This document shows, one piece after another, positions 22,813 to 33,413 of a DNA stretch of 64,000 nucleotides. Made by a program: the position numbers and the translations under genes. The stretch is from Byssothecium circinans (taxonomy: Eukaryota > Ascomycota > Dothideomycetes > Pleosporales > Massarinaceae). The first letter of the stretch is position 1. Every line of letters starts with the position of its first letter. The stretch is taken from contig ML976988.1 of assembly GCA_010015675.1 (NCBI GenBank), positions 558,932 through 622,931 of the forward strand, read 5' to 3'. The notes beneath the pieces are model-generated. The model was not told the origin of the DNA, did no database searches, and saw only the letters and a program-made list of their open reading frames with translations.

Positions 22813-24703
22813 GGACCCAGAAGCGTTCGCTGTCATAAGCCCCTGAAGGGTTATATTCACTGTTGGCGTAAATATTGTGGCACGTTGCGAAGCCGCCCCA
22901 AGATCGTCACTCGCTTCGATCCGAGTTACCGATCCGCGTGGCGATCCTGAATGAATTCGGACGCCACAGCCGCCACAAAGCTGTTTATCGATTTCCTGCA
23001 TCTTAGAAGAGACTTAGATATATGATTTAGGGATAGTATAAGCTGGGTGATGCAGCTGAGAGAAATGCGTAGAAAGCTTCAACAAAGTAACGAGGCGTTG
23101 AATAACAAGGAATTTAGCTTCCATTGTATTGGCAATATGTTTGTATTTATCAAGGAAGTCGCAAAATAATTGATACTATGATTTAAGGCAGTTTTGAAGA
23201 TAAGCGAGTTCAGCGGAGATAGAATCCGTAAGGGGATAGTTCCAGCGTCGAAGGAAATCGTAGATGAACGTATTTATAGAATTGAGCGAGTCCCTGGCCT
23301 CTGTTAAGGTAGTGAAAAAGTACGGGAGGACCTGGTAGGATAGCAGTGCGGAATGTTGGGAAGGGTCGTTTTCTTCGCTTTCAGATTCATCCGCAACCTC
23401 AATATATGCAAACTCTGATAGCTGACTCCATTGCTCGAGCTCGTGTTGAGAAAGCTGGTGAGATCCCGTCGTGTCCGGGGATATTTTTGAGCTGGTCAGC
23501 GGAGTCGTTACCTGCCCCCTTGTCTATTGGTAACTATCAAAGTCTTTTCACAATTCGGAGCACTTGGGAGATGGACCTACGGAGAAAGAATATGCCTCTA
23601 AGTTTTGATGACATTAGAAAAGAAATGATCCAGTCCGAGAGTTATGCCGTCAAAGGAGAGTGGCAGAGAAGCCCCAAATTTTAGCCGAGATTTCGTGCGC
23701 ATCCGTTATATCCGTCCGTCACATTGCTTTCCTCCTAGGGCACTTATCGTCTGGGTCAATCCCAAGTGAAGTATCCTCTATTTGGTCCACACCTAGCTTC
23801 TATCAATAACGTCGTCGAAGTGTAAGTTAGCATATCCGTAGGTCGACCAGTTCGTGCTATCCTCGATATATCCTGGAAGTGTTGTAGTCGTGAAGTTCCA
23901 GTTGCTGGGCTGTTAACATATCGGCACTGACGTCTTGTGCAAGCGTTATCTAAGCCAGCATCTAGGCCTCGCGGCTCCTGGAACATTATGGAGGCGAGGA
24001 GAAAGCTTCTTGGAGAGCAAGGCACTCAGAAGAATTCTCTTAGAAATCCATGGCTCCGGATTAGTATGGCGAGCATGACAAAGCTTCTGGGAGGGCAGGG
24101 CTACTAGGAGAACGCTCCTGCGAGTTCATAGCTCCTAGCTAAAGAAACTACAATAGTCGCTCGAGTGATTGATAGACTTTATAAAAACTAGTTACATAAC
24201 ATGTAATTCTTCAAATTTTTTAGCATGATCTCCTTGATGAGCCGGCCTGGAAATCACAAAACATTTATTGGAGGTAGTGCAACCCAACTCCTCCCATTGG
24301 TTACACATGGTCCCACATAAGAGACAGGGTGCAAAGACACGAACAATGTGGCTGCCGCGTCAGTTGTTGCAGCGTCCATGGGTACTAGAGGATCGAGACA
24401 AGTCTGCGAATCTTGTAGAGGCCAGAAAAGCACTGTGACATTTGCAAATAGAAGCATAGTGAAAAGAGACAACGCAACCTCCAGTGAAATTGATTTCTGT
24501 CCGAATGAAACAAGGCGAGGGCATGTGTGCTGTAGGGTTGAACATGGTGTGGTGATTCTGGTGGTGCGTTTGAGGGAGGATGTGGAAAAGGGGGAGCGCG
24601 TAAGGGGTGGCCATGACGAAGTTTTGGGATACATCCAAAACACAAAATCGAGCAGCACAATGCTCATGTAATCACGTAGAATCTCATGACAACGGCGCAA
24701 CGC
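22813..24703. other. Gene-poor stretch of 1.9 kb
   Basis: No convincing gene. One forward ORF (23346-23684, 112 codons) has mixed-composition sequence but no recognised domain, conserved neighbours or visible splice partners; it could be gene debris. At 23990-24137 two imperfect copies of a roughly 75-bp segment lie in tandem, each with an AAAGCTTCT(T/G)GG block and an ATGGCTCC/ATAGCTCC block. Confidence 0.45.
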
Positions 24704-25624
24704 TCACGCGTGCTCCTCAAGCTCCTTCTCGGTCCACTCCCAGAGCTGTTCCTCGAGACCTTGGTCGTACGAGTGCTTCGAGCCCTTTCCGGTGACACCG
24801 ACGGGGAAATAAAACTCGCCCGACTTGACCTCGGGACTGACAGCAGCCCACAACTGATTTTTGGCGCCGGTCGACACATTGGTGAGAAACAAGCCGAGGA
24901 AGGGTAGGATGAGTTTCAGGATGGGCCAGCTGGCGGCGAGACCGCTGGCGAGGTTGGTGTTGACGAAGCCTGGGTGCAGGGAGACGGACTTTATCTCGGG
25001 GTGGCGGCGCGACAGGGCACGGGCATAGTGGACGTTGGCGAGCTTTGAGATGCCATAGCGCGTAAAGGTCGGCGTGGAAGCCATGTCCGTCTTGAGCTTG
25101 TCGCAATCGTATGACTCGGTGAAGGGAGAGAATTTCTCGGCGGCGGCGGCGACGGTGACGATGCGCACATCCTGTGGTGCAGTGGCAGCGGCTGCCGTCT
25201 TCTTGAGGGTCGGGAGGAGCAGTTTGGTGAGGAGGGCGTGGCCGACGTGGTTGGTGCCGAATTGGATCTCGTAGCCCTCCTTGGTGGTGCCAGCCTGGGT
25301 CGCACTTATTGCGGCGTTATTGATGAGGATGTGGAGCCGCTGCGACTTGGCGTGGAAATCACTGGCGGCTCTTTTGATGCTGTCGAAGGATCCGAGGTCA
25401 AGGTTGAGGTACGTGATGGGCGCTGCGTCGGGGACGGCTTTGCGGATGTCCTCGATTGCGGCGAGGGCCTTGGACTCGCTGCGCGCCGCGAGGAAAATGT
25501 GCGCCGGCTTGTGCTTGCTGAGCTGCAGGACCGTCTCTTTGCCGAGGCCAATGTTTCCTCCAGTGACGAGGATGACCTTGCCGGAGAGGTCGGGAATGTC
25601 CTTGTCCAGATCGAATGTCGGCAT
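24704..25624 (-). CDS. Short-chain dehydrogenase/reductase, retinol dehydrogenase-like
   Basis: A single exon of 306 residues. The nucleotide-binding motif TGGNIGLG is at residues 21-28. AAR after strand 2 (FLAARSESKA) suggests NADP preference. NNAA follows at mid-protein and the catalytic YGISK later (Tyr and Lys both present). PGFVNTNL after it is typical of the RDH11/WWOX-like group that is widespread in fungi. A hydrophobic segment (WPILKLILPFLGLFL) may bind membrane. Substrate unknown. It lies just beyond the sugar cluster, with no evidence that it belongs to it. Confidence 0.9.
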   Translation of the reverse strand: MPTFDLDKDIPDLSGKVILVTGGNIGLGKETVLQLSKHKPAHIFLAARSESKALAAIEDIRKAVPDAAPITYLNLDLGSFDSIKRAASDFHAKSQRLHILINNAAISATQAGTTKEGYEIQFGTNHVGHALLTKLLLPTLKKTAAAATAPQDVRIVTVAAAAEKFSPFTESYDCDKLKTDMASTPTFTRYGISKLANVHYARALSRRHPEIKSVSLHPGFVNTNLASGLAASWPILKLILPFLGLFLTNVSTGAKNQLWAAVSPEVKSGEFYFPVGVTGKGSKHSYDQGLEEQLWEWTEKELEEHA

Positions 25625-25810
25625 GGCGATAGCGAATACCAGTAATGAATAGTGATTGAGAATCAGTTAGATTGCGCCGGCTAGCCGATATATATCAACA
25701 TAGTTTCGACAACATTCACGATTTTCCCGAATTGCCAAGTCTCGGTAGATCAGAGAGCCGATTCTCCGTGCGCTCTCGGAGCACCCTAAGAGCGAAGCAC
25801 TGATTCTCAA

Positions 25811-25876
25811 AGAGGAGGAGGAGAAGAAGAAGAAGAATAATAATAATAAGAATAATAATAATAAGAATAATTAGAA
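25811..25876. repeat. Purine-rich trinucleotide microsatellite
   Basis: Runs of GAG, GAA and AAT/AAG triplets in succession, at the boundary between normal sequence and the RIPped transposon island. Confidence 0.9.
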
Positions 25877-25934
25877 TAGTTAATTAAGTAGTTAATAAAT
25901 AGAGTTATTCTAGGCTTATAACTATAAGATAGTA

Positions 25935-26109
25935 TAACGTAAAGCACTATTAAAGTAGCTATACTATTAAAGTAGCTACTTTTCCTTAGTAATACTAACT
26001 TACTTAATTATATTATTATTATTATCTGTATTACTATCTAAAAATATATACTAAGTACTAGCCTCTAACTTAGAAGAACCCTTTTTATTAGCTTAATAAG
26101 TTTTTATAT
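25935..26109 (-). mobile_element. Fragment of a RIPped Fot1/pogo element, 3' end
   Basis: Opens with TAACGTAAAGCACTATTAAA, a mutated copy of the right terminal repeat of the element at 737-2590 in reverse. It continues through a match to the reverse complement of its 3' end (GTACTAGCCTCTAACTTAGA against about 2455-2475). It stops where the next element begins at 26110, so it was split by that insertion. Confidence 0.75.
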
Positions 26110-27127
26110 TAACGTAAAGCACCACCGAACCGCCCACACCACCGAACCGCTCAAAAGCTTGGCTTTAGAAAATCAAAACAGGATATCTTAATAACAAAGC
26201 TAAACCTAAATATTGTCTTTTGAGATTTGAAACCTAGATAGATATATATATAATCTAATAGCTATTAANNNNNNNNNNNNNNNNNNNNNNNNNNNNNNNN
26301 NNNNNNNNNNNNNNNNNNNNNNNNNNNNNNNNNNNNNNNNNNNNNNNNNNNNNNNNNNNNNNNNNNNNNNNNNNNNNNNNNNNNNNNNNNNNNNNNNNNN
26401 NNNNNNNNNNNNNNNNNNNNNNNNNNNNNNNNNNNNNNNNNNNNNNNNNNNNNNNNNNNNNNNNNNNNNNNNNNNNNNNNNNNNNNNNNNNNNNNNNNNN
26501 NNNNNNNNNNNNNNNNNNNNNNNNNNNNNNNNNNNNNNNNNNNNNNNNNNNNNNNNNNNNNNNNNNNNNNNNNNNNNNNNNNNNNNNNNNNNNNNNNNNN
26601 NNNNNNNNNNNNNNNNNNNNNNNNNNNNNNNNNNNNNNNNNNNNNNNNNNNNNNNNNNNNNNNNNNNNNNNNNNNNNNNNNNNNNNNNNNNNNNNNNNNN
26701 NNNNNNNNNNNNNNNNNNNNNNNNNNNNNNNNNNNNNNNNNNNNNNNNNNNNNNNNNNNNNNNNNNNNNNNNNNNNNNNNNNNNNNNNNNNNNNNNNNNN
26801 NNNNNNNNNNNNNNNNNNNNNNNNNNNNNNNNNNNNNNNNNNNNNNNNNNNNNNNNNNNNNNNNNNNNNNNNNNNNNNNNNNNNNNNNNNNNNNNNNNNN
26901 NNNNNNNNNNNNNNNNNNNNNNNNNNNNNNNNNNNNNNNNNNNNNNNNNNNNNNNNNNNNNNNNNNNNNNNNNNNNNNNNNNNNNNNNNNNNNNNNNNNN
27001 NNNNNNNNNNNNNNNNNNNNNNNNNNNNNNNNNATTTAAATTGTTATTAAAGGTTGAATATTTGATTTTCCTTGCCAAGCTTTTGAGCGGTTCGATGGTG
27101 TGGGCGGTTCGGTGGTGCTTTACGTTA
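26110..27127. mobile_element. Family B DNA transposon with long inverted repeats, interior unsequenced
   Basis: The left end (26110-26164) begins TAACGTAAAGCACCACCGAA and runs through two ACCACCGAACCGC-like units to CAAAAGCTTGGC. The right end (27070-27127) is its inverted copy, with one mismatch in the first 54 bases. TA at both edges fits TA insertion. Between them lie A/T-rich sequence and the assembly gap, so coding capacity is unknown. The terminal TAACGTAAAGCACCAC is shared with the Fot1 element, so the families are related. Confidence 0.8.
26269..27033. other. Assembly gap of 765 N
   Basis: All bases are N. The gap sits inside the family B transposon, a likely cause of assembly failure. 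The long reverse open frame spanning it is an artefact of translating N. Confidence 0.99.
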
Positions 27128-27163
27128 TAGAGTATCTAGAGCTAGATAATATAGCGTAAGAAG

Positions 27164-27539
27164 TGTTAAGCCTAAGAGATGGCAATATAATGATGCGTGG
27201 GGCAGGTTTACGTTAGTAGGTTAAATAACGTGCTTAGTATGCTACGTGCTAAGAGGACGTAGCAGACGTAGCAGGATAAGGTAAAGAGACAGAATGAGTG
27301 GTATAAAAGACTAGATAGTTCTTCTTTATCTTTCTTCTTCTAATTCTTTGTAGTTAACTCTCTATAGTTTATCTCTCACCTAGATTGATACTTAGTTATT
27401 CTATAGTCTGTTATAGAATTAGTTGCTTTTATACATTTGCCTCTTAAACCACTGAAGCACACCACCTGACGTATACACTATACACCAACCGACCTCCCCT
27501 CACACGGATCAGGCCTGGCAAGTATACCTCTCGGTAACA
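27164..27539 (+). mobile_element. Probable LTR of a retrotransposon, with start of internal leader
   Basis: A 376-bp segment that starts TGTTAAG and ends GGTAACA, giving TGTTA/TAACA inverted termini. It holds a TATA-like GTATAAAAG at about 27300, followed by a pyrimidine-rich stretch. Directly after it, TTTTGGCGCGCTCGATGGGG looks like a primer-binding region. No coding region follows; the sequence breaks off near 27570. No target duplication is visible, so the call is tentative. Confidence 0.4.
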
Positions 27540-27622
27540 CCAAGGAATTTTGGCGCGCTCGATGGGGGAATACGTTATATTATATATAGCTGTATTTTAA
27601 ATTTCAGCTTAATAGCTCTATT

Positions 27623-27699
27623 ATTTAAATTGTTATTAAGGGTTGAATATTTGATTTTCCGCCAAGCATTTCTGCGCGGTTCGATGGTGCTTTACGTTA
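27623..27699. repeat. Solo right end of a family B-like element
   Basis: ATTTAAATTGTTATTAAGGG through TGATTTTCC repeats 27034-27072 almost exactly. A shortened terminal repeat follows (CGGTTCGATGGTGCTTTACGTTA region) with a single GGTTCGATGGTG unit instead of two. No matching left end was found nearby. Confidence 0.75.
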
Positions 27700-28307
27700 C
27701 TATAGTTGTTAGTTATAGAGTAGGTAGGGTAGAGAAGAGAGAGATTATTTTATTACTCTTAGCAAGAAAACACAGCCCTACACTAGTCCTTGCTTAACTT
27801 TTTAGCGTGCATTAGCATTGATTGGAACGTTACGGTGAGTTTGGAAAGATACTTGTAGATTAAGAACCATACCCTTGTCAAGACTGTTTTGCTGGCACTT
27901 TTGAAAGGAAAGTATAAACGAGCTTAGGGGCCTAAAATCTGGGCCACTTGGTGCCAGAAACTGGGCCACACGTCAAGAACTGGGCCACCGAACAGGGGAG
28001 TGGCCCGAATCTGGGACAACTTGCGTCCCAGATTCGGGCCAATACTTGGCTTGCTCAGGTTTGCTCAGGCTGCCAAGACGTGCTCAGGCTTGCACAGCCA
28101 CATGCTCAGGTTACTTAGTCACTGCTCAGTTTTAAATCCTTGTATGCTCAGGTTCGAAAGCGGAAATGGACATTGGTGAGGTCAGTCTCACCCGTAGAGA
28201 ACAGCGCTTATAGTCACAATAACACATCCGTGCCGGATGCGGAACGGATTAATGATTATGTTACTGAAGCACGCGTCAACCCCAAACCATCGCCCCTCTT
28301 CTATTAG
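27700..28307. repeat. Repeat-rich segment with a perfect 16-bp hairpin
   Basis: CTGGGCCAC occurs three times at 27939, 27961 and 27980. A perfect inverted repeat (GGCCCGAATCTGGGAC and its complement) lies at 28002-28017 and 28025-28040 around a 7-bp loop. TGCTCAGG-type motifs occur six times between about 28052 and 28151. This resembles the subterminal region of a DNA transposon, but no element could be delimited. Confidence 0.6.
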
Positions 28308-28988
28308 ATGCCGAAGTATAATACGATACAGGCATCCATAATCGACAACTTATGGTCCGCTAAGCCTTCTTCCATCGGAACCTCAGTTGAGCTACTGCTG
28401 CCCTTGGCAAATCCACAGGGCTTTCGTGCGTGGTATCCCCAGCCTGTCAGGCCACCCACCGCAGAAATGACATGCCAGTACTGCGGACTCCCGCTTGCGA
28501 CAATGCAGAGGCGCCATGCTGCTTCACACATGCTGAATTGTCATTCGCTTTCGAACGGGGTCTCATTCTGTTACGATTGTGCAGAGTTCATGGATGAAGT
28601 ACCACGAGCCTTGGGACAGGAAAAGAATGTCACTGCAATCCATGCGCGCAGTAGTAAGGACCGGGCAGACACACTATGCGGCATAGTATACTGGCGCGAC
28701 CTGGTGATCAGACCAGGCCGGTGCCCGTTCTGCGACAACGGTAAAGATTGGATCGACGCGATCAAAACGAGGGACCACATCCAATCCTATCTTCGGCGCG
28801 TTCCCGGAGGCTCTTTTTGCTGTCCTCATCATCTTTGCCACCAACAGCAAGGTTCTGGAGAGAACTTGACGGACCATCTCATTTCCGCTTACGGCATTTG
28901 GGTGCAGTCGAGGCTTCACAGTAGTTCGGAAAAAGATTCTCCAGAGCCTTTGTGTGGTGGAAGGATGAGCCCGCAGTCATGTGATTAG
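28308..28988 (+). CDS. Hypothetical zinc-finger-like protein
   Basis: A single open frame of 226 codons starting with ATG. It is rich in paired Cys/His: TCQYCGLPLATMQRRHAASHMLNCH, then FCYDCAEF, CPFCDNGKDW and FCCPHHLC followed by HLISAYG. The last pair, CPFC...CPHHxC...H, resembles the degenerate C2H2 fingers at the C-terminus of some fungal C2H2 proteins. It lacks the large N-terminal region of those proteins, so it may be a small gene or a remnant carried by the neighbouring repeats. No function can be given. Confidence 0.45.
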   Translation: MPKYNTIQASIIDNLWSAKPSSIGTSVELLLPLANPQGFRAWYPQPVRPPTAEMTCQYCGLPLATMQRRHAASHMLNCHSLSNGVSFCYDCAEFMDEVPRALGQEKNVTAIHARSSKDRADTLCGIVYWRDLVIRPGRCPFCDNGKDWIDAIKTRDHIQSYLRRVPGGSFCCPHHLCHQQQGSGENLTDHLISAYGIWVQSRLHSSSEKDSPEPLCGGRMSPQSCD

Positions 28989-29097
28989 CCAGAGCTGGTG
29001 GTTTTTACCCAAGCAATTCTCGTGATCTCCACCATCATCATCCGCCATGGCAATATAGACAGTTTACTTTTGCACGAGACAGTATCGAACCGTTCTT

Positions 29098-30001
29098 TTA
29101 ACAGTCTGGAACTGTTGTGGATGCACCCGAGAAAGCAGATGACGACGTTGCAGTGGAGCCGAATTGAACGCGGGCTGTGGTGTAGATTGTGTCATTGAAA
29201 GGTATGGATTTCCCAGGTTTTATTATGCAAGTCTGCTTTAGGGTTGAGAGGACTGTTGGGATACAATTAGCATTTCCCCCTTGCTCTGGCGCCTCTGCTA
29301 TTATTCGAGATGCACTCACTGATCCCCAGAATTGTCAGCCCACCGGCTTCATATAAATACGAAATTCTGTCGTCAGCGTCCTCGGTAAAGTTGCCCTGAT
29401 AATCGCAAAAGGCATATTTCGTGGGCATAATCTTGACGAAATAGTCAGTTGAAGCGTATATCTTTTTGCATTTCTTGTTGCATTGCTGGTACGGCAGGTG
29501 GTGGAGATGTCTTTGTTACTTTCCTCGCTGAACCTGCCGAATAGACTCCAGTCGACGGTGCCGCGATTATTGACTATCACGACCACTCAATAAACATGCC
29601 ATAAGTTTCACCCACAAACCTCTACTTCAGGTTCCCAAAGCGAAGCCGACCTCTTGACAGAGCCTGCACCTCGACACTGAAGGAGGGAAAGAGTGTACTC
29701 ACAAAAGAACCACCCGCTATCCCTCTCCCCGCTAGGGCTATCCTCAAAATCCACTTCCTCATAAGCACGTCTAACAATCCATGAATTTCTTCGCCACACC
29801 CGTCGCGTTAGTCCCCTCATATTGACGATCTATACATGATAGATCGGTACTCCATGTGAGCGAGGCGTTAACCCACGCTGGTTTCCTCTTGGCCAAAACA
29901 TCCATACGATAGTTCACGCATGGTGAATTGGCTGCAACCTCGAAGCCAACCGCGAGACCGGCGAAAAGAAGGAACAACGATATGAGGCGCGTCGTCGACA
30001 T
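29098..30001 (-). CDS. Small secreted hypothetical protein, multi-exon
   Basis: The first exon (from 30001) encodes a clear signal peptide, MSTTRLISLFLLFAGLAVGF, followed by a mature start with Cys (NSPCVNYRMD). Later coding pieces sit in different frames joined by plausible introns: DFEDSPSGERDSGWFFC (about 29755-29700), RSASLWEPEVE (about 29660-29625), NNRGTVDWSLFG (about 29575-29540) and CNKKCKKIYASTDYF...MPTKYAFCDYQGNF (about 29490-29320). The last exon is 29252-29098, after a well-supported 67-bp intron (29253-29319, GTGAGT and GCTAAT), and ends in TTVPDC. The first exon probably stops at about 29836 (GTATAG donor, ACTAAC branch). Exact inner exon borders are uncertain. Roughly 220-260 residues with scattered Cys. 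I do not recognise the family; candidates include a secreted effector-like or wall protein. Confidence 0.55.
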
Positions 30002-31091
30002 TGTAGGTAGCAGAGATTCGTGATTAGGTGAAATATGACGATATTAATATCTAGAGCGACGCAGTAAGCTCACTCACTGTCCGCCTTACTGGGCAGTCGC
30101 AAACATATGCTAAGATGATGTCGGAGAGAAAATCGATGGCAGTGGCCCACCATTCAGTGTTGTGTTCTCCTTTTAAGAATCCTATACTATGGTATGCCAT
30201 CAGATTCACTGGAGCCGGTTCTCGGTCGCCGGTCGACTCAAGGTCGCCCGCGAGGATTGGCGGGCACTCCCCCAGACGGCACGTTTAGTCAGGGTCGAGG
30301 AAGGCGGGTTCTTGCATTTCTCGTCCGGGTCGACGAGAGGCAAATGTTCAAAGTAAACATTGAAGGCGTCGCAGCCACTTTTGGAAGTGTGAAAGGTGGG
30401 CGTGCGAGGGAAAGAGCTGGTTGCATCATGGAAAGGAAGGTGGATGGTGGCTGACTCATCATGGGCTTTGTCAGCAAGCTGCTCTTGCCGTGCCAGCCGA
30501 AGCACTCCGTCTCCTCACGCATGCATCAACAAAGTACACACTGATATGCATTGCAACCTCCTAGATTCCCCCCTCCACCTTAATTGAATTTACACAACGT
30601 CCGTGGCTGTGCATCCTTGTCACTGTGCATCCGCCATGTTGAGAAGCGCAAGCGTGATTATAGCAATTCTCACGCAGAAACGGCGTTTCATATTTTATTT
30701 GTTTAGGCCCCGCCCCGCCGGTTCACACGCCACCAGTGATGTGACGAACCCCACCAAAGAGGCGCATGGCCTTCACTCCAACGCTCAGCCTTCCAGGTGT
30801 GACGCTGTGACGCCAAAACATGATGGAAAGAGCCTTCACCCTTCACGGCGCCTACCAGCTGTGGGAAATTGGTGAAGGTCGGCCAATCATAGGAGCGAGC
30901 TAGAGCGGGGCTGAGTTCAACGTGATGCTGTCATCAGCAACATGGGGCAGTCTTTAGCTGTGCCTCTCAGCGCCCAAACTTCAGCTATTTGCGCCGCTTC
31001 TCTCACTCTTTACACCCTCAAACCTCGAACCATTACACACTCTGCACCATCCTACATCTGCAATTCCAGCACAGCAAGTCAAAACCTCAGA
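30002..31091. promoter_or_regulatory. Divergent promoter region, no gene seen
   Basis: A 1.1-kb region between the secreted-protein gene and the VWA gene. Several short overlapping ORFs on both strands lack any recognisable domain. The last 90 bp is CA/CT-rich, as expected of a fungal 5' leader. Confidence 0.5.
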
Positions 31092-33413
31092 ATGGGTGTA
31101 AGTCGCGCGCACTGCAACCATATACTCATCGGTGGTGGGGCACTCACAAGGCTGATTCGTCATACAGTTGGCAAGCAAGCTCGCCGCGGCTGGCCCTCCA
31201 GGCGCATATCCTCCGCAAGGTCAAGCACAAGGCGGCTACGTAAGTTCTGATGTGTGCACGCTTGCGGACCATCCGCTAACGCATCTCATAAAGCCTGGGC
31301 AGCAGAGCTATCAGGCATATCCAGGCGCACCAGGTGCCGGTCCTCCGGTAAGTTTTTCTTCCTTACATAGCTCTCCACCGCCTCTACATCGTCACCGTCA
31401 CCGTCACCAGACGTCACCTGGAATTCCGCGACTTCACTCACCTACGCCACAACCACGCCCTTCTAGCCGCGACTCCTCGGCCACTCCACCCGAAGCGCTT
31501 GTCCGTCGCCGACCATCATGGCCAACTACAACCAGCCATACCCGAACTACACGCCTAACCCCTACCAGACCACTCTCCAACCGACCCCAAATGCCCCGTT
31601 CTCTCCACCATATTCACCTGCGTCCCAACAACCGCCCTATTCGCAGCCGCCAACATCGCCGTATCCTCAGTCACAATCGGGCTACAACAGGCCTGCGCCG
31701 CCTCCTCCAGGCCAACAGCCTTTATCTCCATACCCAAACCAACCGAACTCGCCATACCCAGGACAACCCCACTCGCTCTATCCGGGACAGGCGCCGCAGA
31801 GTCAACAGCCCTATGGCCATCTGCCGCAGGCATACCCACAGCAAAACCAATGGCAACAACCTCAACAGCCCTACGGACAACAACAGAACCAGTGGGGACA
31901 ACAGCAGCCTTACGTACGCTAAGAGACCTCTCACACGCGGCGATGCAGAGCCGGGCTTAGAACTGGTCTCAAACTTTTTTGGAGTTATGCTAACCCACCG
32001 ATTCAGGGCGCTCCACCTCCCGGTCAGCCACCGCAACAACAGTATGGCGCACCCCCGCCCCAGCAATACGGCGGTCCAGGCGGCCCGCCCCCTCCTACTC
32101 AGGCTGGCCCTGGAGAGGTCGGCGCCTACAAGAAGCTTCTGGAGGCTTGCATCCAAGAGAAACAGCTGCATGCGTTCTACCCACCCAACTCTCCCATCGT
32201 TGATCAGATTGCCCAGCGGGCTCCGGCCCTGATCAATCAGGTCATACAGCGTTGGCGCATTGCCAAGGAGGTCGCGAACGATATCGTCAAGCTCGCCCTC
32301 TACGACATTGTCCTGTACATTGGTGCGTATACCTTGTAGTACCCAAGACTAAATCCTGCGAGGAAAATATATTCTGACTATGGTGTAGATGACAGCGGCT
32401 CTATGGCATTCGAGGAGGAAGGCAGTCGTATCCAAGACTTGCGCCTTATTCTGAACCGAGTCTCGTTCGCTGCAACTCTATTTGATACAGACGGCATCTC
32501 CGTTCGTTTTATGAACACGGATTCTACCAAACAAGTTGACCAGCAAGGACGACCCCTCCATGACGGCGTCGCAACCGAGGCTCAGATCGAGCAGATCATG
32601 CGCGGCGTCCAGTTCAAAGGATTGACTCCTATGGGAACGTCTCTTCGCAGGAAAGTTATCGATGAGATTGTCCTTCTGAAAGCCAGCAGGGACCAGCTAC
32701 AGAAGCCTGTCTTGGTAATCACCGTCACGGATGGACAGCCCGCCGGCGAACCGCAGAATGCCGTTTTCGAGACTATCAACTTTGCCGTTGAATCGTTGAA
32801 GCGCACGCGCTACGGTCCAGGTGGAGTCTCGTTTGAGTTTGCGCAAGTCGGTAATGACGAGATGGCCAAGAAGTTCCTCGGAAAGCTCGACGAAGACCCG
32901 ACTGTTGGTCACTTGGTCGACTGTACATCTAGTGAGTTGAGCTAAACCTTCTTAAGCGTTCATGACTAAGAAGTTACAGACTTCGAAAACGAGCAAGACG
33001 AGATGTCTCGCGCAAATCCTCCTGTTGATCTCACTCCTGATCTCTGGATCGTGAAGTTACTTCTCGGCGCCATTGATTCCAGCTACGATAGCAAGGATGA
33101 GAAGGCCAACCGACCACCCCCTGGACCTGGCGGACCTGGTGGATATGGAGCTCCCCAAGGTTATGGAGCCCCCCCACCTGGCCAATACCCGCCTCAAGGG
33201 CAGCCTGCTTACGGAGCACCGCCGCAACAATACGGACAGCCTCCCCAGCAAGGCTACGGTGCACCGAACCCCGGCCAATACCCTCCCCAAGGCCAACAGT
33301 ACCCGCCCCAAGGTGGCCAGTATCCGGGCCAGAACCAGCAGAGGCCTCCTCAACCCGGTGGCTACCCAGGCCAACAACAATACGGTGCACCCCCGCCCGG
33401 TGGTCGTTACTAG
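31092..33413 (+). CDS. VWA-domain protein flanked by Pro/Gln/Gly/Tyr-rich tails
   Basis: Seven exons (31092-31097, 31168-31239, 31294-31347, 31467-31913, 32007-32322, 32389-32931, 32980-33413) close to 623 residues. The first exon holds only Met-Gly. About 250 residues of low complexity (NYNQPYPNYTPNPYQ, then SPYPGQ and QQPYGQQQNQWG) precede a helical segment (GEVGAYKKLLEACIQEKQLHAF). A von Willebrand A domain at about 293-480 follows, with MIDAS motif DDSGSM at about 299-304, created by splicing, and a later TDGQP. The tail is again PPGQYPPQGQ-type. VWA domains bind partners through a metal ion; an intracellular scaffold role is likely. The start of exon 4 is the weakest junction. Homologues of unknown function are common in filamentous fungi. 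Confidence 0.85.

Noticed and set aside
23346..23684. A 112-codon forward ORF
   Set aside because: No domain, no leader-like sequence and no spliced partners; reported only as part of the intergenic stretch.
26206..27078. A 290-codon reverse ORF
   Set aside because: It spans the N gap; almost all of it is unknown residues.
31168..32232. A 354-codon forward ORF
   Set aside because: It is a shadow of the VWA gene in another frame and reads through its introns; the VWA exon chain explains the region.
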